DNA of 64,000 bases from Alnus glutinosa. Lineage: Eukaryota; Streptophyta; Magnoliopsida; Fagales; Betulaceae. The notes below the pieces were generated by a model. The model saw only the letters and a list, made by a program, of their open reading frames with translations, was not told the origin of the DNA and ran no database searches. Shown here piece after piece: positions 22,414-34,618 of this stretch; the first letter of the stretch is position 1, and each line of letters begins with the position of its first letter. The DNA is taken from contig NC_084899.1 in the NCBI RefSeq assembly GCF_958979055.1, positions 24,433,501 through 24,497,500 on the forward strand, written 5' to 3'. A program made the translations under genes and the position numbers.

Positions 22414-25400
22414 AAAAAAGACTAGAGAGGATGTCACACACCTCAACCACCCCTCAAAGGGTGCGTAAATTAAGTGTATCACTGCTTCTCTGTACATTTT
22501 AATCCTACTGTTTTACAGGATCATTGGACAAGTCGCAGTAACCGGAAAGCATCAGTGGATCTTTGCGGATAAGCATGTGAGGGATTCCTGCTTATCATTT
22601 GAGGTGACCAGCTTGGTATTCAATGAAAATAAATAACTGTACTTTTAGTTTGCATGCATGACAATTTGTATTGTTTCAGATTTTCCACTCGTTCTGATTA
22701 TGATCATTATTAATATTATTAATCTTTTGCCCCCTCTTTTTGTGTTCAGTACTGCAATGGTTGGCAAACTCAATTTTCAGCAGGGATCAGGGTATGCCTA
22801 TTTTCATTTTGATGTTTTAACTTTGTGATGACTGATGAGTGTTATGGATGGTGGAGGTTTTTGTTTCTGCAATGCACTTTGTCGTCAGTGATTCTTTGTC
22901 TATTATCTTCAAATTTTGAAAGACATTACAATATGGCCTAAGATTAGACACTATGGACCAGACTCTGAATATTACTTCAATCACTTTCTGTACTAATATT
23001 TAATTGGCTAGTGAGTAGTAGTGAGGTTTATAAGTTAAACTACCAGTTGATTTATTGAAGTTTTTATGCTTAAACCTTGGTGGTATATAGAACTGCAAAT
23101 CGCAGCTTGCTATTTGGTTGTCCATGAACTACACCTAAGTGTTTGAATGTCTTCCCCATTGGATCAATACATGCATTTTGTTCTGCACATGGACTAACAG
23201 CCGTGGCACATGCCACTCTGATGAGGCTACTTAGATGTTGCTAACCTTAGCTTGGAGATTATCAATTTAAGAGTAAGGTATTCAACTCATTACATCATAT
23301 ATGTGTTGCTGACTCATCATCATCTGAATTTGATGTATAAACATATTGTTAACATATATAAAGAAATTAATTTATAACTTGTCATGATGTGCAATGATGG
23401 TGGATTGATGGATACACAGTGGGAGAAATAGTCTTTTGCTTTTCCAACACTTTCAATGCTATATCTTGTTTTGCTCTACTCATGCTTTCTTCTAATTTCA
23501 CTTGCATATTCTTTGACCCGAACTGTTCTTGTTTGTCCTGTAGACCATTGTCGTTGTTGCTGTTGTCCCACATGGAGTTGTGCAGCTTGGCTCTTTGAAT
23601 AAAGTACGATAAGTTCATAGTTTCTTCGTGCATTGTCAAAATCTTGCAAGATTACTGAAACTTAGTCCAAGTTGATGTTTGTGCAGTTTCCTATGGTGTT
23701 ACAGGATGGACATTTTTTTTTTACCAAAGATGTTAAGTTTGGTATTATAGCTATTCAAACAGTAATGTACTTCTCTGTCTCGGTACTTGCTTGTGCACGA
23801 ATAGTGATTGATGAACTGGAGAACTTTTGATATACCGCATTATCTATGAGTTTTATTTATGATTAGGTGGTGTTTTTCTCAAAAAATTGAGTCATGTAAT
23901 GGCAAAAGTACTGGAAGATGGTTATAATAATTGGGTAAAAACAACCAGGAGTTCCTGTTGTCACCATAACTTATGTTTTATGGAGTATCTCAGGACATCT
24001 TAAAAATGTCAAGCTTTGGAAAAAGTACTTTTCCTAGTCCAAATGCTACAATATTAAGCTATGCGGAATGGATCAGTGATCACCAAGGAGGGGCAGTGTT
24101 TGTACCAACTAGACCACTGGGCCAATGACATTCTTCCCTCTACTTTTGGTGAAAGAATTGATAACCTATTCTGCCCCTAGTTGATTAGTTAAAGTGTCAT
24201 ATGAACTGATATTTACATGTCACTGTTTATCCTTGTTTCTTTGTCCCTACTCTTTAATGATACACATGCTTGGATGCTTTGCAGTGTGCCCCCAATATTT
24301 CTTGTGTCTTAAGTGCTTTTTTTCCTGCTTTTTTATGCTAGTTTCTTGTTGTTTTAGCATACATTCTGCATGAATTTGATGCAGATCCTCAGTAGTGATT
24401 TCTTTTAATATTTTTGGAGTAATGTATTAGCTTGGGTATAATGAATCTGCAAAATGTATACATGCTGAAGTTTTCAAAATCAAACCCTACATGTCATTGG
24501 AAGCTGGATTTTGACTATTCTATTTATTTCCTTTTTGAGAAAACCAGGTCATTGAAGATGTGAAGCTGGTGAATCATGTTAGAGATATCTTTTTGGATCT
24601 TCAAGATTCCGCTATAGAGCATATTCCTTATCCAATACAATGTAGTATGAAGAATTTATTACATCTGGTAACTCTCTCATACACATAAATGAAGCAACAC
24701 CATAATTTGTCACTGTGTGACACATAGTAATATGAAGTGTCCTGTTTTTCTCAGCAAGATATACCGACAAAGAGTTTCGCTTCAGAGGTGATTCCTGATT
24801 GCTTGGATAAAGCCATAGACAAAGAAAGGCAAGATGTCTGGTTGTCCATGCCTCCATATTTTGGGAAAGACAGGGATAGTTCTGTTTTTTATCAGAAAAA
24901 GGCAGTTGAAGTGGTCAATGGGCATGGAGGACTTGACTTATCCACATCAGGAGGCGACGAAAGTGCCCGATTGAATTTGTCCAAATCTAATATTATCAAT
25001 TCGGAGCACCAGAAACTAGTAGGGATGGGAGTGTCCAATGCCAGGAAATGTGGAGTGGAGATTAGTGGCTGCAAAGATACGAGGGTGGGTTTGGATCGCT
25101 ATGTCAGTTCATTGTCATGCAGTTCTGCTACAGATAGTGTTAACTTATATGATGTTATGCTTCCAGCTGGAAAAGTTGGAGTTGATTTGACATGCTTATC
25201 TTCAGGCCTCCTTGACTCTGCTATTTGTGAAAGATTTAAGTTGGATGGTACAGATTTTTATGAAAATGCTTTGTCACAGATACCTGAATCTTCAGACATG
25301 AAATTCCAGAAAGATTTGGAAAAGTTGGACTTTCAAACTGAATCAAGTCACATGGATATATTGAACACATCTTCGAATTTCCCCGCTGGCTGTGAGCTCC

Positions 25401-27160
25401 ACGAAGCACTTGGACTAGCTTTTCTCAGAAAGAGTAATTATTTTGATTGGGAAGCAGAGAGGGCTGAAGATAGAACAGCTATTGATATGCCAGAGGGGAT
25501 GGACAGTAGCCAGTTGACATCGGACTCTCACACTGATCATCTTCTAGAAGCAGTAGTTTCCAATGTTTGCCAAAGTGTTAGTGATGTTAAAAGTGAGAAA
25601 CTATTATCTAAACCAGTGCAGTCTCTGTCAACAATTGAAGTTAATCCAGAGCCTTCTAGTCACACTACCCATACTATTACTTCAGCAGGTTATTCATTGC
25701 AGCAGTCCTCTCTTGTAGAGGAGGACAAAGAGCATGGCTTGAGCTCATCAGGGGTATGTGGTGTGATATCCCCAACAGGTTTTTCATCAAATTGTACAAG
25801 TACGTGTAGTGAGCAGCTGGAGAGGTCTTCTGAACCAGCTAAGAACAACAAAAAGAGAGTCAGGCCTGGTGAAAGTAGTAGGCCTAGGCCCAGGGACAGA
25901 CAATTGATCCAAGATCGTATTAAGGAGCTGCGGGAACTGGTGCCTAATGGATCAAAGGTAACTTTCTTGCAATGCGTTCTTCCTGCTAGGTTTTGGTTTA
26001 GTGATAGTTGCAGTTCTTAATAAAGTAATACGTACTCAAATTTTCATGGTCATTGCACAGTGCAGTATTGATTCACTGCTGGAACGTACGATCAAGCACA
26101 TGCTCTTTCTGCAAAGCATAACAAAGCATGCAGACAAGCTACATAAATGTGCCAATTCAAAGGTAAAGGTGTTGGCATTCAATGCGTCAAGTATCTTCAA
26201 GTGTGGACTTATAAAGAACTTAACCCAATCTCCGTCATATACTAGTGGCAGTGCTTACACAAACTTCCTTTATAAATTCTTTAGGGTGGACTGCTCCATG
26301 TCACTCTTGTGGGCTGCTTAAATAATCACTGTTGTATGTGGCAGAAACATGTTATAAATACCTTTTGCCAAATGTCTGCTAAGCAACAAATTGTTCAGAT
26401 TGGTGTTATCTGACTCTGATTTTCAACTGTCAGCTGCTATCAGAAAGAACATATCCGTTTGGTGACTTAATATATTTTTACCTGATCTTATATGTTACTG
26501 CCGAATTCGCAGTTGCATGACAAGGAAACAGGCATGGTAGGATCCTCTAGTTTTGAACACGGTTCGAGCTGGGCAGTGGAGGTGGGAGGTCATCTTAAAG
26601 TTTGTTCAATTATAGTAGAGAATCTTAACAAGAACGGACAGATGCTTGTAGAGGTATGTACAGGTCATACATGTAAAACTTTGTGATAGGTTTAATTTTT
26701 AAAAGAAGGAACCCCGAAATACATTACGCATGACAGTCCAATTTTTGCTTCTCCAAAGAAGATGCTCTTCTGTTTATCCTATTTGTATATTGTTTCTTTG
26801 TCCTTGTTGCTTTCTATTGTTTCCAGTCATACCACTATGGCTGATATGTGCAGATGTTGTGTGAGGATTGCAGCCATTTTCTTGAGATAGCAGAAGCCAT
26901 TAGAAGCTTGGGTCTGACAATCTTAAAAGGTGTAACAGAAGCCCATGGCGAGAAAACATGGATATGTTTTGTGGTTGAGGTAGGTTTCAAATCTAGATAC
27001 GATATTTTTGGTTCTTAATTACCCATATGCATTTCACATGTTTGACTCTTTGGAAGTCCTAATTATGCAGGGCCAGAACAACAGAAGCATATACAGAATG
27101 GATATATTATGGTCCCTTGTTAAAATATTGCAACCCAAGAAACCAATAATGCAGCAATGA
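21231..27160 (+). CDS. LHL1: LONESOME HIGHWAY-LIKE bHLH transcription factor (EMB1444/LHL type)
   Basis: Eleven exons join in frame to 728 residues: 21231-21331, 21882-21998, 22519-22603, 22750-22791, 23544-23603, 24548-24667, 24755-25957, 26061-26162, 26513-26653, 26854-26979, 27071-27160. Residues 1-175 form the bHLH-MYC_N domain (VLMLEDAYYDNHEQ, MSYHVYSLGEGIIGQVA, VVVAVVPHGVVQLGSL). A long, poorly ordered middle follows. The bHLH region at about 541-600 contains RPRPRDRQLIQDRIKELREL and the second helix SIDSLLERTIKHMLFLQ. The C-terminus (611-728) is ACT-like. Family members act in the nucleus, and LHW with its partners drives vascular and procambial divisions. The bHLH lacks the classical basic His-Glu-Arg pattern, as in LHW, so it probably acts as a heterodimer. 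Length and sequence fit Arabidopsis At1g06150/At2g31280 (720-740 aa) better than LHW. A GC-rich repeat lies in intron 2. The leader carries uORFs. Confidence 0.93.
22250..22460. repeat. GGGGTGG/CCACCCC repeat with a C21-A16 tract in LHL intron 2
   Basis: The intron holds words of the family GGGGTGGC/GCCACCCC in both orientations and a C21-A16 junction (22383-22419). It resembles the cores of the elements at 15069-15205, 40040-40100 and 63545-63660. No terminal repeats were found, so this may be a core fragment. Confidence 0.5.
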
Positions 27161-27835
27161 TGGCTGATCGACGCTTGGAGATTTTCATGTAGGCTTCTAT
27201 GTAAGATAGTGTGAGTTGTATGTGATTTTTAGTAGGCTTTTCTGGTCTTTGGCTTTTGTTTGAACTCCCCCCTTCCAACCCTCTAAAAAAAAAGATGAGA
27301 AAAAAAGAAAATCTGAGGAAGATGGAAAGAAAACCAGCAATTCTGTGAAGAGCATTTTCTCTCTCTCAACTTTATAGTGCGTGAAGATGGGCATTTGTTG
27401 TCTTCCCTCTATTTGCCGCTTGAAAAATTTGTTGTCATTTATTTGGAAGTTTGATTCTTGAAATAAAAAGTCCTGAAGGAGTATCTTAATGTCCGTTTCT
27501 GTTTCCAATTCTTTCGGCACTTTCATTTGTTGAAATTAGCAGCTTTGTTTGTTAAAATTCTCAGCTTGTGTCTTTTGTTTTTTGTTCTCAAAACAAAAAC
27601 ATTAACAAATAACGAAAACTAAAAATACTCCCCAAAACACATTAACAAACATACCCACGTTTCCAGTTAGAGTCCTACATTGTCATGAAATAAGCTGTAA
27701 AAAAATTAAATAAAATTAGAAATTAACAGTAAAGTCAAAGATTTATTGACCTCCATACAGATTGATCTAGTTCAAAGCATTCAACAACTCAAAATTTTGC
27801 AGTACCTTAAACTTTCATTGTATTGCAAGCATGGT
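27161..27835. other. Convergent 3' intergenic region with a MITE-like repeat
   Basis: It separates the 3' ends of the LHL gene (+) and the dioxygenase gene (-) and should contain both 3' untranslated regions. At about 27547-27655 an AT-rich stretch begins TTTGTTTGTTAAAATT and ends AACAAACATACCC. The shared TGTTTGTTAA ends suggest a small MITE. Confidence 0.4.
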
Positions 27836-29150
27836 TTAGACTTTAAAATGAGGAAGGGCTGAGTTTCCATCCAGTCCCTTTGATCTGTAGAAGGCAAGAT
27901 ACTCACTAATATGAGTTTCCCTGTATATGGGTGGGTTCTGGTCAGATAGAAATTCCTTTATTGGCCCGTATGGTTTAAACTTATGTGTAGCACTTGGATA
28001 GAAAAAGCATGCAACTGACACCCTAGGCCCAACCTTTCCTGCTAGTACCCTATGCTCCACGCTTCTGAACTTGTCATTGGTTATAAGCTACAAAAATTTT
28101 GAAAGACAGCCAGATTGTGATGAAGATGGATAAGATAATTAGGCAGAGTATTTGCTCTTTTGTTTCTTAGTGAACAGAGAAACTACACTTACCTGCATGA
28201 AGTCACCGATGTTGGCTACTAGTGCTCCTTGCACTGGGGGAACATCAACCCAGTGATTTTGATGCAGGACTTGGAGGCCACCAATATTGTCTTGCAGGAG
28301 CAGAGTTAGAGAGGATGGGTCTGAATGCTTTGTTGTGCCAAGAGTCAAGTCTGGTTCAGGACAAACTGGGTAATAGTGGCACACCAGTGATTCAGTTTTC
28401 ATGCAATCTATGCCTGCAAGGTAGTCACTGCTAAGCCCCAAAGCCTCTGATAGCAGTTCTGAGATTGCCTCGCTTAGTTCAATGACATGTTTCATATATT
28501 CACTTACAACCTCCCTGAAGAACAGCACACAAGTATTAGTTAATTTTGCAGACAGTATATACATGTATATAGTCTCAAGTGTTTTGAATTCATTCTCAGT
28601 TGTTGTTCTGGTACCTGCATACTAGGGGAAATGCTTCAGGATTTAGGGGACCATCTTGAAAATCAAATGCAATGGAGTCCCTCCAGTTTGCTGCTTTCGA
28701 CACAAATAGATCGCCGTTGCAGTAATACCTGACTCGTTGCTTATAATCGCGCGAGTACCACTCCATCTTCACTTCCTTTGGTTGTTCATGGAATTGTCTT
28801 ATGGCTTCTAACATGTTGTCTATGACACTAACCGGAATTCCATGATTAACCATTTGAAAGAAACCCCATGTCCCCGACGCTTTACGTATTTCATCGACTA
28901 TCTCCGCCCGCCGGCAAGTTTCAAAGCCTTGGAGGTCTATCAATGGAACCTGGAAGTGGCCAGTGGCTGGAGATGACATTGGAAGCCTCTCGGGTGGATG
29001 GATGAGGAACCTAGGGACCTTGGCCACGCCAGAGTCTACTAGTCCTTTAACTCCAGCCTTTGTTTCATCGAATTCCTTCACTTCCCTGCCTCTGTCATAT
29101 CCCAAACCAACATCATGAACCGGTTCTCCAGGGTTAGACCCGAACTCCAT
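27836..29150 (-). CDS. 2-oxoglutarate/Fe(II) dioxygenase, 1-aminocyclopropane-1-carboxylate oxidase homolog 1-like
   Basis: Three exons, 28615-29150, 28193-28514 and 27836-28087 (minus strand), join in frame to 369 residues, a usual length. The N-terminus ([20 protein letters not shown], then [11 protein letters not shown]) is the hallmark of the plant ACC-oxidase-homolog (2A6/E8-like) group. DIOX_N covers about 60-170, ending with the WRDSIAF motif. In the beta-helix core the iron ligands are H242, D244 (TKHSDPSS) and H298 (VEHRV), and R308-x-S310 (RVS) binds 2-oxoglutarate. All catalytic residues are present, so the enzyme is probably active, in the cytosol. True substrates of this group are mostly unknown and it should not be read as an ethylene-forming ACC oxidase. 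The gene is convergent with LHL. A decayed relative lies at 31226-31385. This class is distinct from the hyoscyamine 6-dioxygenase-like pair at 1-5.7 kb. Confidence 0.93.
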
Positions 29151-30512
29151 CTGGGATTATCGAAAGGGAACTGCTTCCTCAAGTTTGAGGGGTTGGAAGT
29201 GGGCATTCAAGCAAAAAGAAGAGGTACAAGATGCACCTTGTTGAATGGAAGAACCGGATGAGACCAGTCCAGATGCCTATGATTATAAAAATGAGTGAGC
29301 AACATAAGTTGGAGAAAAGTCCAAGATAATGAGATACCCACTTTTAACACTTTTGGCTTTTGCCCAAAAATCATATTCTTCAAAGCGTTACAACACAATC
29401 ATGTACGTTACACAGTTAAGATGTTTTGGCCCCTTATGTCCCCAATAGCCAAAACAAGAAAGTTTTTGCCTCAGAAAAGACACGCCTATTCGGTCACCGC
29501 TTTGCCAAAATGGGATAAGTCTTTGTACACTTAGCGCAACTTCATTGCTTAAAACCCGGATGGGTCTCGCGCTTCGGCCCGCCCAACCTTAAAAACCGCA
29601 CCTAGTTTTAATTAAAAACCAAGTGGAGGATTTATGGCATAAAATATGCAAAATTCTGACACCATATTATAAATGTTTTTTTTCAAATTGCTAGAAATAC
29701 ACTTCTTTTATGGGATATATAATTGCAAAATCAGTCTTATGTAGTTGGTTTAGATTACAAATCGTTTCATATCGTATCAAAGTGAATTCAGAGTGAGTCT
29801 TTTATGGAATAATTGAAACATGCATGCTGATCGTGACCCAGATATTAAAATATTGATTAAATGGGTAAATTCACAGTTTTTCAAAAGCTATCAGTGATTT
29901 AACATGGAACCAAAGCATGGGTTCGGAATTCAAAATCTATCTTGTAATTCATCCAACCATTTCAATTAAATATTTCGTGTATGAGTTTTACTTACTAAGA
30001 GAGAATTTGAATCTATCAACTTAAAATTTTAAAATACTTAGTAATTTAACAATTAACGCATTGCACACATGGAGTAATGGTATGATTTTAAACAAACAAA
30101 AAAATAAATAAAAAAAATTGAGCTCATGCAATAAGCATTGACAATTTGACAGCTACATATGTGAACACAATTTGGGCATGTTATTTGGTGACATCAAAGG
30201 GTCACATTTTACTTATTGTCGAATTTTATATATATATATAAGAAAAACCTCTCAATGGTGTCAAAGACTTATTTTTTAGCAATGAAATTTATGCAAAGTT
30301 TGGTGACATGAGAGGAACGTTTTACTTGTCAACCTGATGCAAATCATCTCAGACAAGTAATGTGCAATATTATATAACAAAGATGACTTCCAAATTTAAG
30401 TAAAATATTTAACTGAATCCGAATCCCGTCAAAGAATTTTAAAAAATTCAGGCAGAGAATGAGCAGAGAATATGGGGTCCGGGTGTTCTACGCAACTCAA
30501 GGCGTGATGTTT
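29151..30512. other. Upstream region of the dioxygenase and AT-rich spacer
   Basis: The first few hundred bases should hold the minus-strand promoter and leader of the ACC-oxidase-homolog gene. I see no clear TATA box. The rest is AT-rich single-copy-looking DNA with an (AT)n run at about 30227-30240 and no gene. Confidence 0.4.
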
Positions 30513-31060
30513 ACTGTTGAGTATGACTTGTCACCTATCAATTAGTATTGCTATCTCATAATTGAAGAATTGGACATCTTAATTACACATGGGTAGTTGA
30601 AAGGCTCATGATTGAGAGTTGAGCTTCTTAATTATACATGGGTAGTTGAGAGACTCATGGGCATTTAAGAAGGGTTGGTGGACCTTGCTAATGTAAAAGA
30701 ATGAGAGCTCATTTGTACATCATTCCATTCTAAAAGAGCTAGAGAATAGTGAGAAAAAGAATATACAAAGCTCAAGTGAGCCATTTGAGAGAGTGAGAGA
30801 ATTCTCTTTATAGAATCACTATCAAGTGTTGTTTTGGGTGTACTTGAGTCTTTGGGTGTAAGCCACTCTTTGCATCTCCCTTGTTTTCATAGTAAAAGAT
30901 CTTGATCTGTCTTCTCCGACAGACGTAAGTCAAGCAGGCCGAACCACTTAAATCCTTGTATCCTATTTTGGTAGTTTTATTTCTTGATCTTTACTTCTCA
31001 ATATATTTTGGTGCCTTTATTCCAACATTTACTTGCCCGATGCACTTGAGCCCTTCATTC
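30513..31060 (+). mobile_element. Ty1/copia-like solo LTR or LTR fragment
   Basis: The stretch starts with TGTTGAGTATGACTTGTC. It contains a roughly 60-bp tandem duplication ('acatgggtagttgaaaggctcatg' type) and purine-rich sequence, then a tail with 'gacgtaagtcaagcaggccgaaccacttaaatcc'-type wording. Such a tail is typical of the R-U5 part of plant copia LTRs. No coding region or second LTR is near. The right end is approximate. Confidence 0.45.
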
Positions 31061-31225
31061 CTCTCTCATTTCCTGTCCAAATTTCTAAAAACTCAGACAA
31101 AAAAGCTTTCCGGAAATTCTAATCTAATTAATTTGAATATGAAAGTGATCTCCATTGCAGAAAAACCTTACTCGGAGCTTATGGAATCTGCTTGTGACTC
31201 CTATAATCTTCCATGACAGCAGATG

Positions 31226-31385
31226 GAACTCCATGATTAAATTACAGATTTGCATTGACTATCTCCACTCGTCGACAACTCTCAAAGCCTTCAACAGCAT
31301 TATAAGTACTTTGGCCTTGCTTTCCTCTCGTTAAACTTCTTTCACTTCCTTTGCTCTATCATAACTTTTCCCATTTTCAGAACTA
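31226..31385 (-). pseudogene. Relic of an ACC-oxidase-homolog dioxygenase first exon
   Basis: On the minus strand, decayed pieces align in order with exon 1 of the gene at 27836-29150. They are a YDRAKEVKEV-like piece, then GFESCRRVEIV (intact gene: [14 protein letters not shown]), then an NHGVP-like piece. Internal segments are missing and stops are present. It lies about 2.1 kb upstream of the intact gene in the same orientation, so it is most simply the remnant of a tandem duplicate. Confidence 0.65.
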
Positions 31386-32554
31386 GCTGCTTTGTTGCCA
31401 TCTTAATAGTTAATTAGTATTATTTGACAGTTTTTAAGTTCTTTTATCAATGATTAGGCCCTTAACCATTGGCCACTGCCCATAGGCCATAGCCGTTGTG
31501 GACATCAATTAGATCGGCGTGCGAGTGGCCACATGAGAGAGAGAGAGAGAGAGAGAGAGGTGGGTGCAAAAATATCAACAGATAGTACTAAAATAGCTTT
31601 CATTTTCCTCTGTTCTTTCTTTGTCAAGTTAAACTTGTGGACTTAATAAGATCAAAAGCAACACGTCTTGTCCTCTTTTAACACAACTCCTTCTCTACAC
31701 ATCTTGTATAGTACTTGCTCCTCTCTCTCATCTCTCCCTCAGGTACATTCCACATGGTTTGTCCTTTGCTGCAAGATATTAAACCAAACATTGACGTTTG
31801 TACGTCGGGTTTGGAGTCGTGTAAAAAATTGCAACCTCTAAATGTCATATGCTTAGTTCACGTTGCGTTAAAACATAAGTATAATGCTATATAGATTAAC
31901 TATAATCTGACTCATTTAATTATACAAATTAGAATCTACTTTTGTATAACGTTTACGTCAAGTTCGTAGGTCGTGTCAAAAATTCTCTACCCTAAAAAAG
32001 TAACCAAATTGCTGGCTTTATTGTTTTAAAAAAATTTGCTCAAACAATAGGGATACCCTGTATCTTTTTTGTTCAGACATCTTTTCAATGTCTAGAACAT
32101 ATGTTGTGGTTCAAGTAAGTAGACCCCAATTTTCCTGTTAAAAAAAACAAAAACACAAAGAGAGGAAGATGATGACACTATAGTTGTATAAAATAAGCAA
32201 TTTCCATTAGAGGTGAAGAGCTGGGGGTGCAAATATATTCGATGGAGGCACCACAAGTTGACAAAAGCAAACAGAACGAGCAAACGGTGGCAATCTCAGC
32301 AACAAAAAAGCAAGAGAGATGACAACAGAAAGAAAACAAGATGGAAACACTAAAAAAATTCATAGATATACCACTTGCACAAACTACTTGATTTGCAAGA
32401 TCTATTAGTAATCCGAGAAGATAATGTTTAGCAGAAATGTTAGAAATTACATTTTTATTTCATAATATTGACATAATAATCTCAATTAATTCTTAATTTT
32501 TTTTTTATTATTATTTTTTAACAATGACTAATCCAAAAGTTGATTGAAAGTATT
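31386..32554. other. AT-rich spacer with a (GA)n microsatellite
   Basis: It holds a (GA)n run at about 31533-31559. I see nothing else: no gene and no recognised transposon. Confidence 0.5.
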
Positions 32555-32562
32555 ACGTCAAC

Positions 32563-33393
32563 TAGGAGTGTACTCGGTTATTTCCCATTTAAATAACTAT
32601 AACCCCAACCGGTTTACCAATTACAATTATTACCAACCGCCAGTTATCCGGCTAATAATCGAATAAGTGGTTTTTATTCATGCATTGAAAGGCAAACTAG
32701 CAATTATTTTTTAATACCCTTTTGTCATAAATGATTCTCATTCTCAAAATTTTATATGGTGGGACATGTTTCCACAAAATATCAAATTCAACAGTACTAT
32801 CCCTTTTTGCTCTTTCCTTCATTTTTCCTTACCAAATACATGCTCCATGGTTTGTATTTTTGGTGGCTCAATTTTCCAGTCTTTTCCTTCTACTATTTTT
32901 GATTTTTTCCACGAGTTTATCAAATAAGAAATGGGTTGCTCTCTGACCATGAAGTAGTGGTCAGTACGTGCTTGTTGGTTTCTGGGGATACCCTTTCATT
33001 TCTAAGCCACCATATTTGTACTTAACCCTTCTGGTCTCTTAAACTCATTTGAGTTTCCAGATTTTGAAGCATGTGCAAGCTTAGTTTGAGAAAAGTTTTG
33101 ATTCTTTATTGTGAAGAAATGGTGTGGTGACAAGTATGAAATAGTTTGTGGTTCTGCCACTTATAATTTTAATATGGTCTCTAATATATATATATATTAA
33201 AAAAAAATCGGTTACCAGTTATTTGATTATTAACCGATTTTCTAAAACCTTATAGCCGATAACCGTAATCGGATATCGGATTATTCGGTTACGATTATTT
33301 CTGGTTTTTCAGTTTTTCTGTTTCTCCGGTTAGTAGATGTTAGTGGTTATCAATTATTTTCGGTTAATAACTGCTCCGTTTGCATACCCCCTA
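32563..33393. mobile_element. Non-autonomous hAT-like element (831 bp)
   Basis: Terminal inverted repeats read TAGGAGTGTACTCGGTTAT at the left and, in complement, TAGGGGGTATGCAAACGG at the right, followed on both sides by subterminal CGGTTA/TAACCG words. Possible 8-bp duplications are ACGTCAAC (32555-32562) and ACGCCAAT (33394-33401), matching at 6 of 8. The TAGGGGTG-type end and 8-bp target fit hAT. No transposase is encoded, and the internal short ORF is not convincing. Confidence 0.55.
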
Positions 33394-33719
33394 ACGCCAA
33401 TATTGTATGATAGTTGTAACATCTCCACAAAAATTCACAAAAATAACAACTCACTTATGCTTTATTTGTTAACATCCCCACCTTAGAGAATGGATTAACC
33501 TAACTCAATGGATTAAATGTAAATTTATTAATAATGTTAGTGTCATAAATTTTTAAAAAAACATTATAATTTTAAATTAGCCGCGTATGTGCATGAAATT
33601 GCATGAGAAATTTATTCAAGTGTTTTAAATGCATCAAAACTTAATTAATTTGGTGTGGTAATTTCAATAAAATATATATATATATATATATATTGGAAAT
33701 ATTATTTTTCAGCCAAATA

Positions 33720-34080
33720 AGCCCTAGCCGCCCCCTAGGGGTATTTGTGTCACAGTCTCGCAATTTTTTCTTTTTCTTTCTTAAAATTAAGTCCTAGACT
33801 AAATTGGACTCTAAACCATAATCCTATTCGGAAAAGAAAACAAAACCCTATACTTAAAAAGGCCCTCTTTGGCCGTGCACCCCCCATTAACCCCATTTTC
33901 TCACTTTTTTTCACAACTTTCTCAAGAGCACACAAACAACCTAACCCTAAGAAAAATAGGCAACCCCAAGTTCTTGAGAAAATTTGGTTTCTCTATATTT
34001 CTTCTAGACTAAATTGGACTCTTAGCGGGTTAAAATCGAATGATTTAACCCGTTTAATTAAATAGATCAGATTAAAATTG
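33720..34080 (+). mobile_element. Possible LTR fragment
   Basis: It is CT-rich with repeated 'actaaattggactct' (two copies, about 33800 and 34007). Its leader-like wording (caccccccattaacccc, ccctaagaaaaatagg) resembles the end of a Ty3/gypsy LTR. No second LTR was seen. The ORFs in it are not credible. Confidence 0.3.
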
Positions 34081-34618
34081 ACTTATAATCTTATACTCCT
34101 CCTTCAACACAATCTGAACACAAACATGAATTGTCACTCCTAAAAGACACCCAATTCAGTTTCAATGGCCCTGTACGAAAAAATCTATTATTTGTTTGTG
34201 CATAAACCTATAACAATTGAGTAGGGCCCAGTGTGAGTCTCATTTCATCTCATGAAAGGCCTGTATGAGAAAACCTGTTCGTTTGTGCTAAACCTGGCTA
34301 TAACAATTCATTTCACCTCACGTAAGATCTATGAAACTTTTGTGCAAATAGCCCATTTTCATAAAAGGTTAGTATAAATAAGTAGTAGTTTCCAAGCTCA
34401 ATTTAAGAAGAAAATTCAAAATCCATAAGAAACAATATAGCCCATTGAATTAAAAGGGTAACAGTGCACTACGAGTTCAAAACAAAATGTGGGTCCTAAA
34501 CCATACACAATGAAACTGAATCCTGGCAGATTGAGATAATGAGTTTCAAAAACAAACCAGGAACCAAATAGGCTCCAGCTTAGTGATCAGTAATGTCTTC
34601 TCCACCGACGCGTTCTTT

